From: Corbicula japonica
Taxonomy: Eukaryota; Mollusca; Bivalvia; Venerida; Cyrenidae
Assembly (NCBI GenBank): GCA_038501625.1
Contig: JAZAYU010000085.1
Coordinates: forward strand, 1,437,693 to 1,501,692
DNA: 64,000 bases
Direction: 5' to 3'
Of the stretch, positions 37,401 to 40,900 are shown piece after piece. The notes under the pieces are model-generated. The model did no database searches, had not been told where the DNA came from, and saw only the letters and a program-made list of their open reading frames with translations. How positions within the stretch are numbered: the first letter of the stretch is position 1; each line of letters starts with the position of its first letter. Position numbers and translations under genes: made by a program.

Positions 37401-37528
37401 AATCTTTCATCCTCAGAGAAATACCCATATTTTTTCTCGTAGGGTCCCCATATTTCTGTGAAATAATTCTCATCGCTAGTTGTGTGACAGAAACACACAA
37501 TTATTTGTAAGAGAATAAGTTTATGCAT
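4385..37528 (-). CDS. EDEM1: ER degradation-enhancing alpha-mannosidase-like protein 1 (GH47), complete, 12 coding exons
   Basis: Family role: an ER-lumen GH47 mannosidase-like protein that trims or recognises mannose on misfolded glycoproteins and routes them to ERAD. Coding exons, 5' to 3': 37528-37275, 34792-34720, 32961-32861, 31713-31542, 24031-23848, 23352-23261, 18395-18313, 15216-15096, 14461-14217, 11345-11249, 9472-9278, 4492-4385. All introns are GT-AG, phases agree throughout, and the product is 574 residues. Visible: hydrophobic signal peptide (residues 1-16); GH47 blocks FEATIR (E139), GLGAGLDS (D284), RPELVES (E407) and TEGH (494-497), which carry the acidic and calcium-site residues; several N-glycosylation sequons (e.g. 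NGT, NNT, NET, NVT). There is no C-terminal KDEL. The order and spacing match vertebrate EDEM1 better than EDEM2/3, since there is no long C-terminal PA domain. Human EDEM1 is longer only at the N-terminus. Divergent from VEZT. Confidence 0.95.
4528..5912. repeat. GATC-hairpin MITE copy split by the hAT-like element
   Basis: The 5' part (CTCCATGGAAATG...) ends at 4574 and resumes at 5830 with CGTAGATTCAGATCAGATGG. Confidence 0.6.
4575..5821. mobile_element. Non-autonomous hAT-like transposon
   Basis: Inverted ends CAGACATGGGGC and GCCCCATGTCTG, with a perfect 8-bp target duplication GGGGCAAC (4567-4574 and 5822-5829). The interior is AT-rich with repeated TTTAATGCATTAC near both ends and no transposase. 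It sits 82 bp from EDEM1 exon 12 in intron 11 and splits a GATC-hairpin MITE. Confidence 0.85.
5913..6800. other. EDEM1 intron 11, no clear feature
   Basis: AT-rich. A short repeated phrase (TTTTCCATGACTTnCCAGATC) appears twice at 6630-6660 and 6735-6760. Confidence 0.3.
6801..7740 (+). repeat. Tandem array, ~147-bp unit, six copies
   Basis: Each unit carries CCAAGTTTCATGTCAATAC, an ACCAAATTTCTATTTTTAGT stretch and GTGACCTTGACCTTTGAC. The GACC motif recurs at about 6885, 7036, 7183, 7323, 7472 and 7605. It looks like the body of a pearl-like element that has lost its ends. Confidence 0.8.
7768..8083. repeat. GATC-hairpin MITE, one half copy plus one full copy
   Basis: The half copy 7768-7852 ends GAGGAAAGGGTTAA. 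It abuts a second copy starting TTAACCTATTTCCTCC at 7849, with TCAGATGG and GATCTACACT blocks. Confidence 0.75.
8695..9240. mobile_element. Repeat with two convergent tRNA-like modules
   Basis: The plus-strand module at ~8797-8872 has an A-box-like TAGCTCAGTGGTTAACG and B-box GGGTTCGATTC, but arms do not pair. The minus-strand module at ~9120-9020 has TAGCCGAGCGGTCTAAG (Leu/Ser-type A box), a weak B box GTAGGTTCAAAAC, and a T-run. Approximate inverted ends are near 8701 and 9225. Neither module is a functional tRNA. Confidence 0.4.
9278..9472 (-). CDS. EDEM1: EDEM1 coding exon 11 (TEGH)
   Basis: Residues 475-539, opening [18 protein letters not shown] then NTEGHIF. The TEGH motif is the GH47 calcium-site threonine block. 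The lysine-rich tail after it is poorly conserved. Acceptor GTTTCAG, donor AAT|GTGAGT. Confidence 0.94.
9507..9643. repeat. Foldback element, CAGCCAATCAGATG family
   Basis: Long palindrome: CAAATCTCAAACATCTGATT against AATCAGATGCTTGAGATTTG, around GGCGACTGGTCGCC. Ends GGGCCCAAGATCATA and TATGATTTTGGGC. Confidence 0.85.
9741..10650 (+). mobile_element. Pearl-like element, GGCGACACA end family
   Basis: Left end has the hairpin GTGTTCGGTTGAACAC then TGTGTCGCC. Right end has GACGGACAAAGCG then GGGCGACACAAAAA. About five units of 150-169 bp with AAAAAGGGGCATAACTCCA and TTTGAAAGTTTCATGAAG. Confidence 0.85.
10923..11163. repeat. GATC-hairpin MITE, full copy
   Basis: Ends TTAACCCTTTCCTCC and GGAGTAAAGG. 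Inside are two hairpins built on GATCTAGATCAG...GATCTGC and TGTAGATCCTGATCAG...ATCTACACA. Confidence 0.85.
11249..11345 (-). CDS. EDEM1: EDEM1 coding exon 10
   Basis: Residues 442-474: [20 protein letters not shown], then [12 protein letters not shown]. Acceptor ATTGAAG, donor TTG|GTGAGT. At 97 bp it is easy to miss as an open frame. Phase continuity and the CGYGT...SETCKYLYL signature identify it. Confidence 0.94.
11355..11575. repeat. GATC-hairpin MITE copy adjoining EDEM1 exon 10
   Basis: CAGTGTAGATCCAGATCAG and GCTGATCTGGATCTACA blocks. It lies 10 bp from the exon 10 acceptor, so it replaces most of the usual branch-point region. Confidence 0.75.
11893..13777 (+). mobile_element. Pearl-like element, TCGAATAGTCGAG family, with a nested fragment
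   Basis: Left end AAACAAGAGCTGTC, hairpin GAGGAGACAG..., then CTCGACTATTCGAA; right end TTCGAATAGTCGAGCTAAAAA after a GACGCCGACGCCGACACC tract. From 12303 the body starts with ACTAGAAATGTGTCCAAAGG, the left end of another family. Two arrays follow: five ~150-bp units (12390-13190, with TGACCTTGACCTTTGACC) and three ~160-bp units (13200-13700). Confidence 0.8.
14111..14207. repeat. Foldback element, CAGCCAATCAGATG family, shortened
   Basis: GCCCAAGGTTATAAAACTGA against TCAGTTTTATAACCTTGGGC; only one central TTTCAGCCAATCAGATGC. It ends 9 bp from the exon 9 donor side. Confidence 0.8.
14217..14461 (-). CDS. EDEM1: EDEM1 coding exon 9 (RPELVES)
   Basis: Residues 361-442: [27 protein letters not shown], then the diagnostic [20 protein letters not shown] with E407. 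Acceptor CCCACAG, donor GCTGA|GTAAGA (phase 2). Confidence 0.96.
14991..15063 (-). pseudogene. Tandem decoy copy of the 3' half of EDEM1 exon 8
   Basis: Duplicate of 15076-15148, offset 85 bp, including the exon end and a donor now reading CCAG|GTTAGA. Both tryptophan codons of the copied part ([11 protein letters not shown]) have become TAG, so inclusion would stop translation. Confidence 0.85.
15096..15216 (-). CDS. EDEM1: EDEM1 coding exon 8
   Basis: Residues 320-360: [20 protein letters not shown], then [15 protein letters not shown]. Donor CAG|GTAAGAAAG. The first of two nearby AGs is chosen because it keeps phase with exon 7 and gives RRGRLKCNEG. The 3' half of the exon and its donor are tandemly duplicated downstream (14991-15063). 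Confidence 0.94.
15238..15477. repeat. GATC-hairpin MITE, full copy
   Basis: Ends TTAACCCTTTACTCCATAAA and TTTATGGAGTAAAGGGTTTAA; the inverted ends are very clear here. Confidence 0.88.
15482..15647 (+). mobile_element. Left part of a pearl-like element, interrupted
   Basis: Begins AACAAGAGATGTTTG. The sequence is cut at 15648 by the TTAA element and appears to resume at 16856 (GATCTTATGTGG...). A detached unit with CATTGACCTTGACCTATGACC follows at 16988-17160. Confidence 0.45.
15648..16855. mobile_element. TTAA-flanked DNA element with 19-bp inverted ends
   Basis: Left end TTAAAGGGAGATGTGCAGG, right end its exact reverse complement. The TTAA could be a target duplication of piggyBac or Kolobok type. 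No transposase. It carries the CCATGG minisatellite (15980-16275) and a fragment starting ACTAGAAATGTGTCC (16339). Confidence 0.75.
15980..16275. repeat. Palindromic TCCATGGA minisatellite
   Basis: About 18 copies of the self-complementary octamer TCCATGGA. The core array (16079-16185) alternates spacings of 9 and 13 nt, giving a 22-bp unit ATTCCATGGACACTGTCCATGG. Long frames on both strands are by-products. Confidence 0.9.
17518..17755 (+). mobile_element. Short pearl-like fragment, GTGTCC family
   Basis: Starts AAAACTAGAATGTGTCCTTG and contains a GGACATACGGATGGACAAG tract before CAACTCTATATTTCCCC, but lacks an array. Confidence 0.45.
17903..18248. mobile_element. CAGGG...CCCTG inverted-end element (hAT-like)
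   Basis: Left CAGGGGGTTTTTTCC, right TGAAAAAAGCCCTG. GGTCATATTCCCAA occurs near both ends in direct orientation. No clear target duplication. Confidence 0.5.
18313..18395 (-). CDS. EDEM1: EDEM1 coding exon 7
   Basis: Residues 293-320: [20 protein letters not shown], ending HMRRG. 83 bp, donor CGAGG|GTAGGT. Confidence 0.94.
18494..19598 (+). mobile_element. Pearl-like element, GGTGAGC family, diverged
   Basis: Left end AAACAAGAGGGTCCATAGGACCC then CGCTCACCTG; right end GTGACAGGTGAGCTAAAAA. About five diverged ~166-bp units with GTGACCCC-GGG-CGGGGCC. It contains the perfect X-box-like palindrome GGTTGCCATGGCAACC at 19377-19392. Confidence 0.85.
19600..20221 (+). repeat. Dispersed repeat X (plus copy)
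   Basis: Closely matched in inverted orientation at 62865-63505: TTACCTCCCTTTATTTGACT, TTTTGCATACACTCTTTTCC, GGCATTTAC-type and AAGCAAAAGCAGTATCAAAG blocks are shared. Unknown class, no coding. Confidence 0.8.
20241..22054 (+). mobile_element. Pearl-like element, GGTGAGC family, exact 166-bp array
   Basis: Left AAACAAGAGGGCC, then CGCTCACCTGAG and hairpin AGTACAAAAGTACT. Right: GACGGACGGACGACGG, hairpin GAGCACTTCGTGCTC, then AGGTGAGCTAAAAA. Units recur with GGCCTTGTGG at 20461, 20627, 20793, 20959, 21125, 21291, 21457, 21623 and 21789 (GGTCTTGTGG): a period of exactly 166. GGTTGCCATGGCAACC at 21834-21849. Confidence 0.93.
22337..22700. repeat. Two abutting GATC-hairpin MITE copies
   Basis: A full copy 22337-22578 and a short copy 22574-22690 share one GGAAAGGGTTAAACCC junction. 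The short copy keeps one hairpin (TGTAGATCCAGATCAGATGG...CTGATCTGGATCTACACT). Confidence 0.85.
23038..23250 (+). mobile_element. tRNA-derived SINE
   Basis: tRNA-like head with A box TGGTCTAGGGGTAGAGG and B box GGGTTCGAGTCCC, then a ~120-bp body and an AT-rich tail ATGTAAAATAAATAAGTTTA. It ends 10 bp from the exon 6 donor. Confidence 0.65.
23261..23352 (-). CDS. EDEM1: EDEM1 coding exon 6 (catalytic Asp)
   Basis: Residues 262-292: [20 protein letters not shown] followed by [11 protein letters not shown]284 aligns with the GH47 catalytic aspartate. Acceptor TTTCAG, donor AAA|GTAAGTG. Confidence 0.95.
23848..24031 (-). CDS. EDEM1: EDEM1 coding exon 5
   Basis: Residues 201-262: [20 protein letters not shown], then the [16 protein letters not shown] block. 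Acceptor TTTTTCAG, donor ATAG|GTGAGC. Confidence 0.96.
24059..25585 (+). mobile_element. Pearl-like element, GGCGACACA family, 159-bp array
   Basis: Left AACTAGAATGTTGTGTTCTG, hairpin, then TGTGTCGCCTGC. Right GCAGGCGACACAAAAAGT after ACGACGACGAAGATGATGAT. About seven units; GTTAAAGTTGCATTTG recurs at 24996, 25155, 25314 and 25473 (159 bp). The long frames are array by-products. Confidence 0.88.
26057..28013 (+). mobile_element. Pearl-like element, CCGGGGGCAT family, with a nested GT-rich block
   Basis: Left AAACAAGAAGCTGTGTTCGG, then ATATGCCCCCGG; right CCGGGGGCATAAAAA after (GGAC)n-like ACGGACAGACGGACGGACGG. The units at 27240-27950 carry AAAGGGGAGATAACACCAG. From 26229 it holds a fragment starting ACAAGAGCCAGTCGGAAAC that copies the start of the 28494 element. 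Confidence 0.8.
26465..27120. repeat. G/T-only microsatellite block (first copy)
   Basis: (GTT/GGT)n grading into (GTGTG)n and (GGTAT)n at ~27040-27115. Open frames on both strands are low complexity. Confidence 0.9.
28373..28440. repeat. GATC-hairpin MITE fragment
   Basis: TTATGCCATTGGATTTGGC, GATCCAGATCAG, ATATATGGAG. Confidence 0.5.
28494..31399 (+). mobile_element. Pearl-like element, TCGAATAGTCGAG family, with a 1.3-kb GT-rich block
   Basis: Left ACAAGAGCCAGTCGGAAACG, hairpin, CTCGACTATTCGAA; right GACGCCGACGCCGACGCCC then TTCGAATAGTCGAGCTAAAAA. It holds the GT-rich tract (28770-30080) and about six units at 30220-31320 with TTGCACGCAAACTTTAACC and AGAGTTATGGTTCTTGGCAT. Confidence 0.88.
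28770..30080. repeat. 1.3-kb keto-only (G/T) tract ending in (GGTAT)n
   Basis: Plus strand almost free of C and A for about 1.1 kb, made of GTT and GGT triplets, then (GGTAT)n at ~29967-30055 and (AGTAT)n. The minus strand reads as a 452-codon Thr/Pro frame and the plus strand as a Val/Gly frame. Confidence 0.93.
31542..31713 (-). CDS. EDEM1: EDEM1 coding exon 4
   Basis: Residues 143-200, including [32 protein letters not shown] and [10 protein letters not shown]. Donor AGG|GTAATT. Reads directly into VNLHNGVP of the next exon. Confidence 0.95.
31859..32092. repeat. GATC-hairpin MITE, full copy
   Basis: TTAACCCTTTTCTCC end; hairpin GATCAGCCGGCACATCCGTG-CCGTCTGATC; other end GGAGGAAAGGG, followed by a repeat of the same end. 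Confidence 0.87.
32145..32468. repeat. GATC-hairpin MITE, fragment plus full copy
   Basis: Fragment 32145-32228, then a full copy 32230-32468 with TTAACCCTTTACTCCG and AAGGGTTAAA ends. Confidence 0.8.
32551..32795. repeat. GATC-hairpin MITE, full copy
   Basis: Starts TACTCCCTTTAC, ends AAGAGTAAGGGTTAA; two GATC hairpins retained. Confidence 0.8.
32861..32961 (-). CDS. EDEM1: EDEM1 coding exon 3 (catalytic FEATIR)
   Basis: Residues 110-143, ending VQVFEATIR with E139 at the conserved GH47 acid position. Donor AG|GTAATA. The acceptor lies in a perfect 44-bp tandem duplication (32957-33044), so a second identical acceptor sits 44 nt upstream. Using it would shift the frame. Confidence 0.94.
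32957..33044 (-). repeat. Perfect 44-bp tandem duplication over the EDEM1 exon 3 acceptor
   Basis: 32957-33000 and 33001-33044 are identical. Each contains the first five exon bases and the intronic CAG. Confidence 0.95.
33530..33915. repeat. Two GATC-hairpin MITE copies
   Basis: Copy 33530-33736 (TTTACTCCATGGGA...ATATATGGAGTAAA) and partial copy 33790-33915. Confidence 0.75.
34067..34161. repeat. GATC-hairpin MITE fragment
   Basis: Degenerate right end: CCAGCTAATATGGATTTAAA ... TTAAAGGGTTAA. Confidence 0.5.
34346..34633 (-). mobile_element. tRNA-derived SINE with target-site duplication
   Basis: The minus strand begins with a tRNA-like head, A box TTAGCTCAGTAGGTAGAGCG and B box GTGGGTTCGATCC, then a ~200-bp body and a poly(A) tail (T-run at 34346-34355). 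It is flanked by an 11-bp direct repeat ACCAGTATCAT (34335-34345 and 34634-34644). It ends 87 bp from exon 2. It resembles bivalve SINEs such as RUDI, but identity was not checked. Confidence 0.88.
34720..34792 (-). CDS. EDEM1: EDEM1 coding exon 2
   Basis: Residues 85-109, encoding [20 protein letters not shown], a strongly conserved GH47 N-terminal block. Acceptor TTTTCAG|ATCC, donor GCA|GTTAGT, 73 bp. Confidence 0.95.
35204..35377. repeat. GATC-hairpin MITE copy truncated at a pearl-like element
   Basis: TTACTCCATTTTTACAG..., then GGTCACTTCTTGGTTAGAAA, ending where AAACAAGAGGGCC begins. Confidence 0.65.
35378..36730 (+). mobile_element. Pearl-like element, GGTGAGC family, 166-bp array
   Basis: Same ends as the 20241 element. 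Units register at 35599, 35765, 35931, 36097, 36263 and 36429 (exactly 166). The right end has ACGGACGGACGCACGCACGG and hairpin GAGCACTTCGTGCTC. Confidence 0.93.
36844..37203. repeat. Direct repeat pair of ~66 bp
   Basis: AAAAGCTAGCTCAACAG, then GGAAGTGA and TATGCT...TCACTACA, occur at 36844-36909 and 37137-37203. The sequence between is unusually C-rich. No coding seen. Confidence 0.65.
37275..37528 (-). CDS. EDEM1: EDEM1 coding exon 1 (signal peptide)
   Basis: Residues 1-85, with the last codon split (phase 2). Starts with [15 protein letters not shown], a typical cleavable signal sequence, and ends GRGPDYENP. Donor CC|GTAAGAG. The start ATG has A at -3 and is the first in-frame ATG. Confidence 0.93.
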
Positions 37529-37541
37529 AGTATTCCCGCAT
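37521..37541 (-). other. Short upstream ORF overlapping the EDEM1 start
   Basis: An out-of-frame ATG at 37541-37539 opens a six-codon frame (MREYYA) whose stop overlaps the beginning of the EDEM1 coding sequence. It matters only if transcription starts upstream of 37541. Confidence 0.3.
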
Positions 37542-37595
37542 TTTAGCAGGATTTTGAAGTTATAAAAGTTTCAGTACATGTAAATGTAACTTCTA

Positions 37596-37605
37596 ACCGG
37601 AAGTG
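37596..37605 (+). promoter_or_regulatory. Candidate ETS/GABP site (ACCGGAAGTG)
   Basis: A perfect CCGGAAGT core about 68 bp upstream of the EDEM1 ATG. ETS/GABP motifs are enriched in bidirectional promoters of other animals. A second TTCCGGAA string lies at 37859-37866. Confidence 0.4.
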
Positions 37606-37840
37606 CCTAAGGACATCCAGCATGTAAACACTTTGCCAAAAATGTAACTCCAAAGGAAATGCGAAATTAAAGATTAAATATAAGCAAAAATAGTTGATTT
37701 CATCGTTCATTTACTTTGTATCAATTTTTCTATTCCGAACTGTTTATTTTATGTCTATTGTTCTTACATTAGGGTTAACGTATTAATGCGCTAATCTATT
37801 TTTAGATATGGGTTTCCCAATCTCCACTAATCAAATATCT

Positions 37841-37850
37841 TGACGTGTGG
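37841..37850. promoter_or_regulatory. Candidate UPR element (TGACGTGTGG)
   Basis: Contains the TGACGTG core bound by XBP1/ATF6-class bZIP factors. It lies 62 bp upstream of the VEZT ATG and 313 bp upstream of the EDEM1 ATG. EDEM1 is a known XBP1 target in vertebrates, so the site is plausible, but a 7-bp core is weak evidence alone. A CREB-type factor could also bind. Confidence 0.45.
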
Positions 37851-37911
37851 CTAACGGGTTTCCGGAACCAAGGCGATCCAAATATTGCGGGAAATTTTGA
37901 CAGCTGTAAAC

Positions 37912-37959
37912 ATGAACAATGGTAACTGTGTGGAAGATGATGATTGTGTCATTTTTAAG
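37912..37959 (+). CDS. VEZT: VEZT coding exon 1
   Basis: Residues 1-16 (MNNGNCVEDDDCVIFK), ATG in good context (AAAC-ATG-A). Donor AAG|GTATTT. The acidic run followed by VIF then SPLY in the next exon mirrors EEVVFENSPLY at the vertebrate N-terminus. Confidence 0.85.
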
Positions 37960-40900
37960 GTATTTTACATGTCTGTAAGCTATTTCAGTTTAAATTGGTA
38001 TTCACAGCTATGGTGGTGTGTACACATTTTCTATCAACATTTATCAGAAAGTGATTCTCATACACACTGAGTGATGAAACAAATTGATCTCTTGTAATGC
38101 AATTAGAACTTATAGAAGTTCTATACATTGTAAACATGTAGCAGTGCTGCTGTTGGTATCTATCTCAAATAACAAAGTTCAATCGTTTGCCATTGATTGT
38201 CAGATTCTACTGCAATACCCCCTGCCCCCCCCCCCCCCCCCCCCCCCCCTTCCCCCTCCCCACTTTATGGGGCTGAACCAAGTTCATGCAGATCTTTTTC
38301 AGTCACAGTTCTATTGTTGCTATATCAAAATAATTAAGATTTAAAGATTGATTTTCAGTTAGCCTCACAGATATTTTATGTAATTATGGTCTTTAATATT
38401 TTAGGGATCCCCATTGTATTCCAGTCTTATTCAAGGAGGTTCTATAGCTGAGGAGATAGAATTTGAACAGCTTGTATCTGCAGAGCATCAGGACAAAGAA
38501 AAGCCTGCTAAACAGACACCAAAACAGGTTTGTTAATACATGTAGTTTAACAGAAAGTAGATCCAGATCAGCCTGAACATCCATTTCAGCATGCAGTCTT
38601 ATCTGGATCTTATTTTACACTGTTCAGTTCTTATTCAGAAATAACCTATTGAATTTAAAAGCAGTGTAGATTAGAGGCTGCAAAAACTTATAGGCTTATC
38701 TGGATCTACACTGGTTACCCGTGACATATAAGTCATATTCAATAGATTAATAAGGTATTCAATTATGTTTCAGGAGTCTTCTGATACACATCGTAATGCA
38801 CTTCTAGAAAGAGGGAAAAATCTTGCATCTTGGTTATGTTCATTGTTTATCCCCGATACAAGTGAAATAGTAAGTTATTCCATTATGTTCCTTGTTTATC
38901 CTGATACAAGCATGACATGTAAAGTAGTAAGTTATTTGGCTAAGTATGTTCATTGTTTATCAATATTACAAGCATGGCAAGTGAAGTACTTAGTTATTTG
39001 GCTAAGTATGTTCATTGTTTATCAATGATACAAGCATGACAAGTACGAGGGTTGATCAATATATTCGTGGACACACTCCATAAATTATTGTTTTGAAGAA
39101 GAAAAATTGATATACTTATATTTGACATTTATTCAATGATTCACCAATATGATTTGAAAGTTTCAGATAGATAATCCTTAAATTGTACCCGAAATGACAG
39201 TTTTTAGACATACACTAGTCAAAAGTTCTAAGTGCACACTTGATAAATGTTTATTTTTCAAATTATTTGATTGAATCTTTCAAAATAGTGTAAATTACAA
39301 TGAAGAAGAATCAATATTCTATTAAAGCACACCAAAAAATTTAAGTCTGCTTAATAAGATTAAAAAATAATAACATTTTAGCTCACTTGTACTCAGATAG
39401 CAATTCTCAAGTTAATTATCATTGCATCGGCCATCATTTTTGATCGTTTTCTCATCTCTGTATAATTTAAATTTCATTTACATTTAAAGGAAATACTGTA
39501 GTTTGCCATTCCATTGCACTGAAATAGCTTCCTGTAGCTTTGTAATGGTCTGCTGGGCACGATGAGCCAACGCACTCTTCTCTATTTTATCCATAACGTT
39601 TTTACAGGATTTCAAGGAGAAAATTCCATTTTTTTCACAATGTTTTGTGCCAAAAGTTTTTGAATTGTCTAGCAGTTTGGGATGATGCAATTCTCTGTGA
39701 TAGATGTGTAACAGCCTTTCTGAACGAAAAAATGTATTCATTTCGATAAAATTGACCAGTTTTCGGACATGCTTTTTGACCAAATAAACGTCATTTTCGA
39801 ATAATTCGATTTTAATGTTTATTGAATTTCTATAAATTTTAGTTTTAAATTTTTATTTATTGGACACTTATTTAACAAATGTTACACTAATATTTTCGAG
39901 TTTACGTTGTTTTACGTAAATATTTAATGACGTTATTGAGTAACGACAGCGTTCAACGTAAGCAACGTAATCAATCTAGAAAATAATATCGTTTGATTTT
40001 CTTCTTAAATTAATAAAATTTGCAAAAATAAGGTATTTCGTTTGCATTTACGAAAACCGTCAAGATTTTTTACAACAAATTTGAAGTTGTGCCAGTGAAA
40101 AGAATTTTAACGGCAATGTCGTTGTCTGCTGACGTCAACCTTTTCATGGTTACTATTTGTTGGTGTGTTTTTCGTGTTTGTCTGGAGTCGGTGAACATGT
40201 GAAAAACAAAAACGATTGTAAAAAAATAAATTTCGATTGCCGCACGGGGATTACGCATAAATAGCTATGCCGAGGTGGATGACGTAATACATAAAACATA
40301 TGCACGGTTTTCAAAAAAAATATTATTGTTTGATCATAATTAACATTATGTCAAACTTTCATTCAATTAGAATAAGTTAACTTTGAGATTTTCAAAATTG
40401 AAAAGTGTGCACTTAGAACTTTTGACGAGTGTACATGCATAGCTGATCGGCGCAGCTTATCCAGAACGTACGTTGCGTTGTGATGTCAGCGTAACATCTT
40501 CTCAAAAAACACACCACCAGCTTCCACACATCGTTCATGCCTGTGCACCCACTGACTAAAAATGTCCTTTTAAAATGATTTATCAAATGAACGCAATACA
40601 GACAGTGCCCTGGATTGTAAATCATGAAATCCGGTAAACCTGTGTCCCTTTAACTCTGCCTTCAATTTCGGAAATAACCCAAAATCGCAAGGGGCAAGAT
40701 CCGGAGAGTAAGGCGGATGTTCCAAGACTTCGGCCCCTAGCTGGATGGTTATGGTGGTCTGGGTCTCCACGGCTCGAAGGCTTGGAGCATTATCTTGGTG
40801 AAGGATGATATTTCCAAGTCTGCGTACACATCCGGGCGTTTTTTCCGTATCACCGTAAGTAGGTTCTGGCGGATAACCTGAAATGGCAAAACACCAATCG

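Larger units (their letters stand above)
37529..37911. promoter_or_regulatory. Bidirectional promoter between EDEM1 and VEZT
   Basis: 383 bp separates the two start codons of divergently transcribed genes, so both 5' UTRs and both core promoters must fit here unless there are unseen 5' non-coding exons. It is largely free of the repeat families that fill both sides. It holds an ETS-type core (37596-37605), a TATAAAAG string (37561-37568, plus strand), a TGACGTG site (37841-37847) and a CCAAT string (37817-37821). Start sites cannot be read from sequence. Confidence 0.7.

Noticed and set aside
4385..37528. Assignment to EDEM2 or EDEM3
   Set aside because: The protein ends shortly after the TEGH block with the [11 protein letters not shown] tail typical of EDEM1 and lacks the long PA-domain extension of EDEM3.
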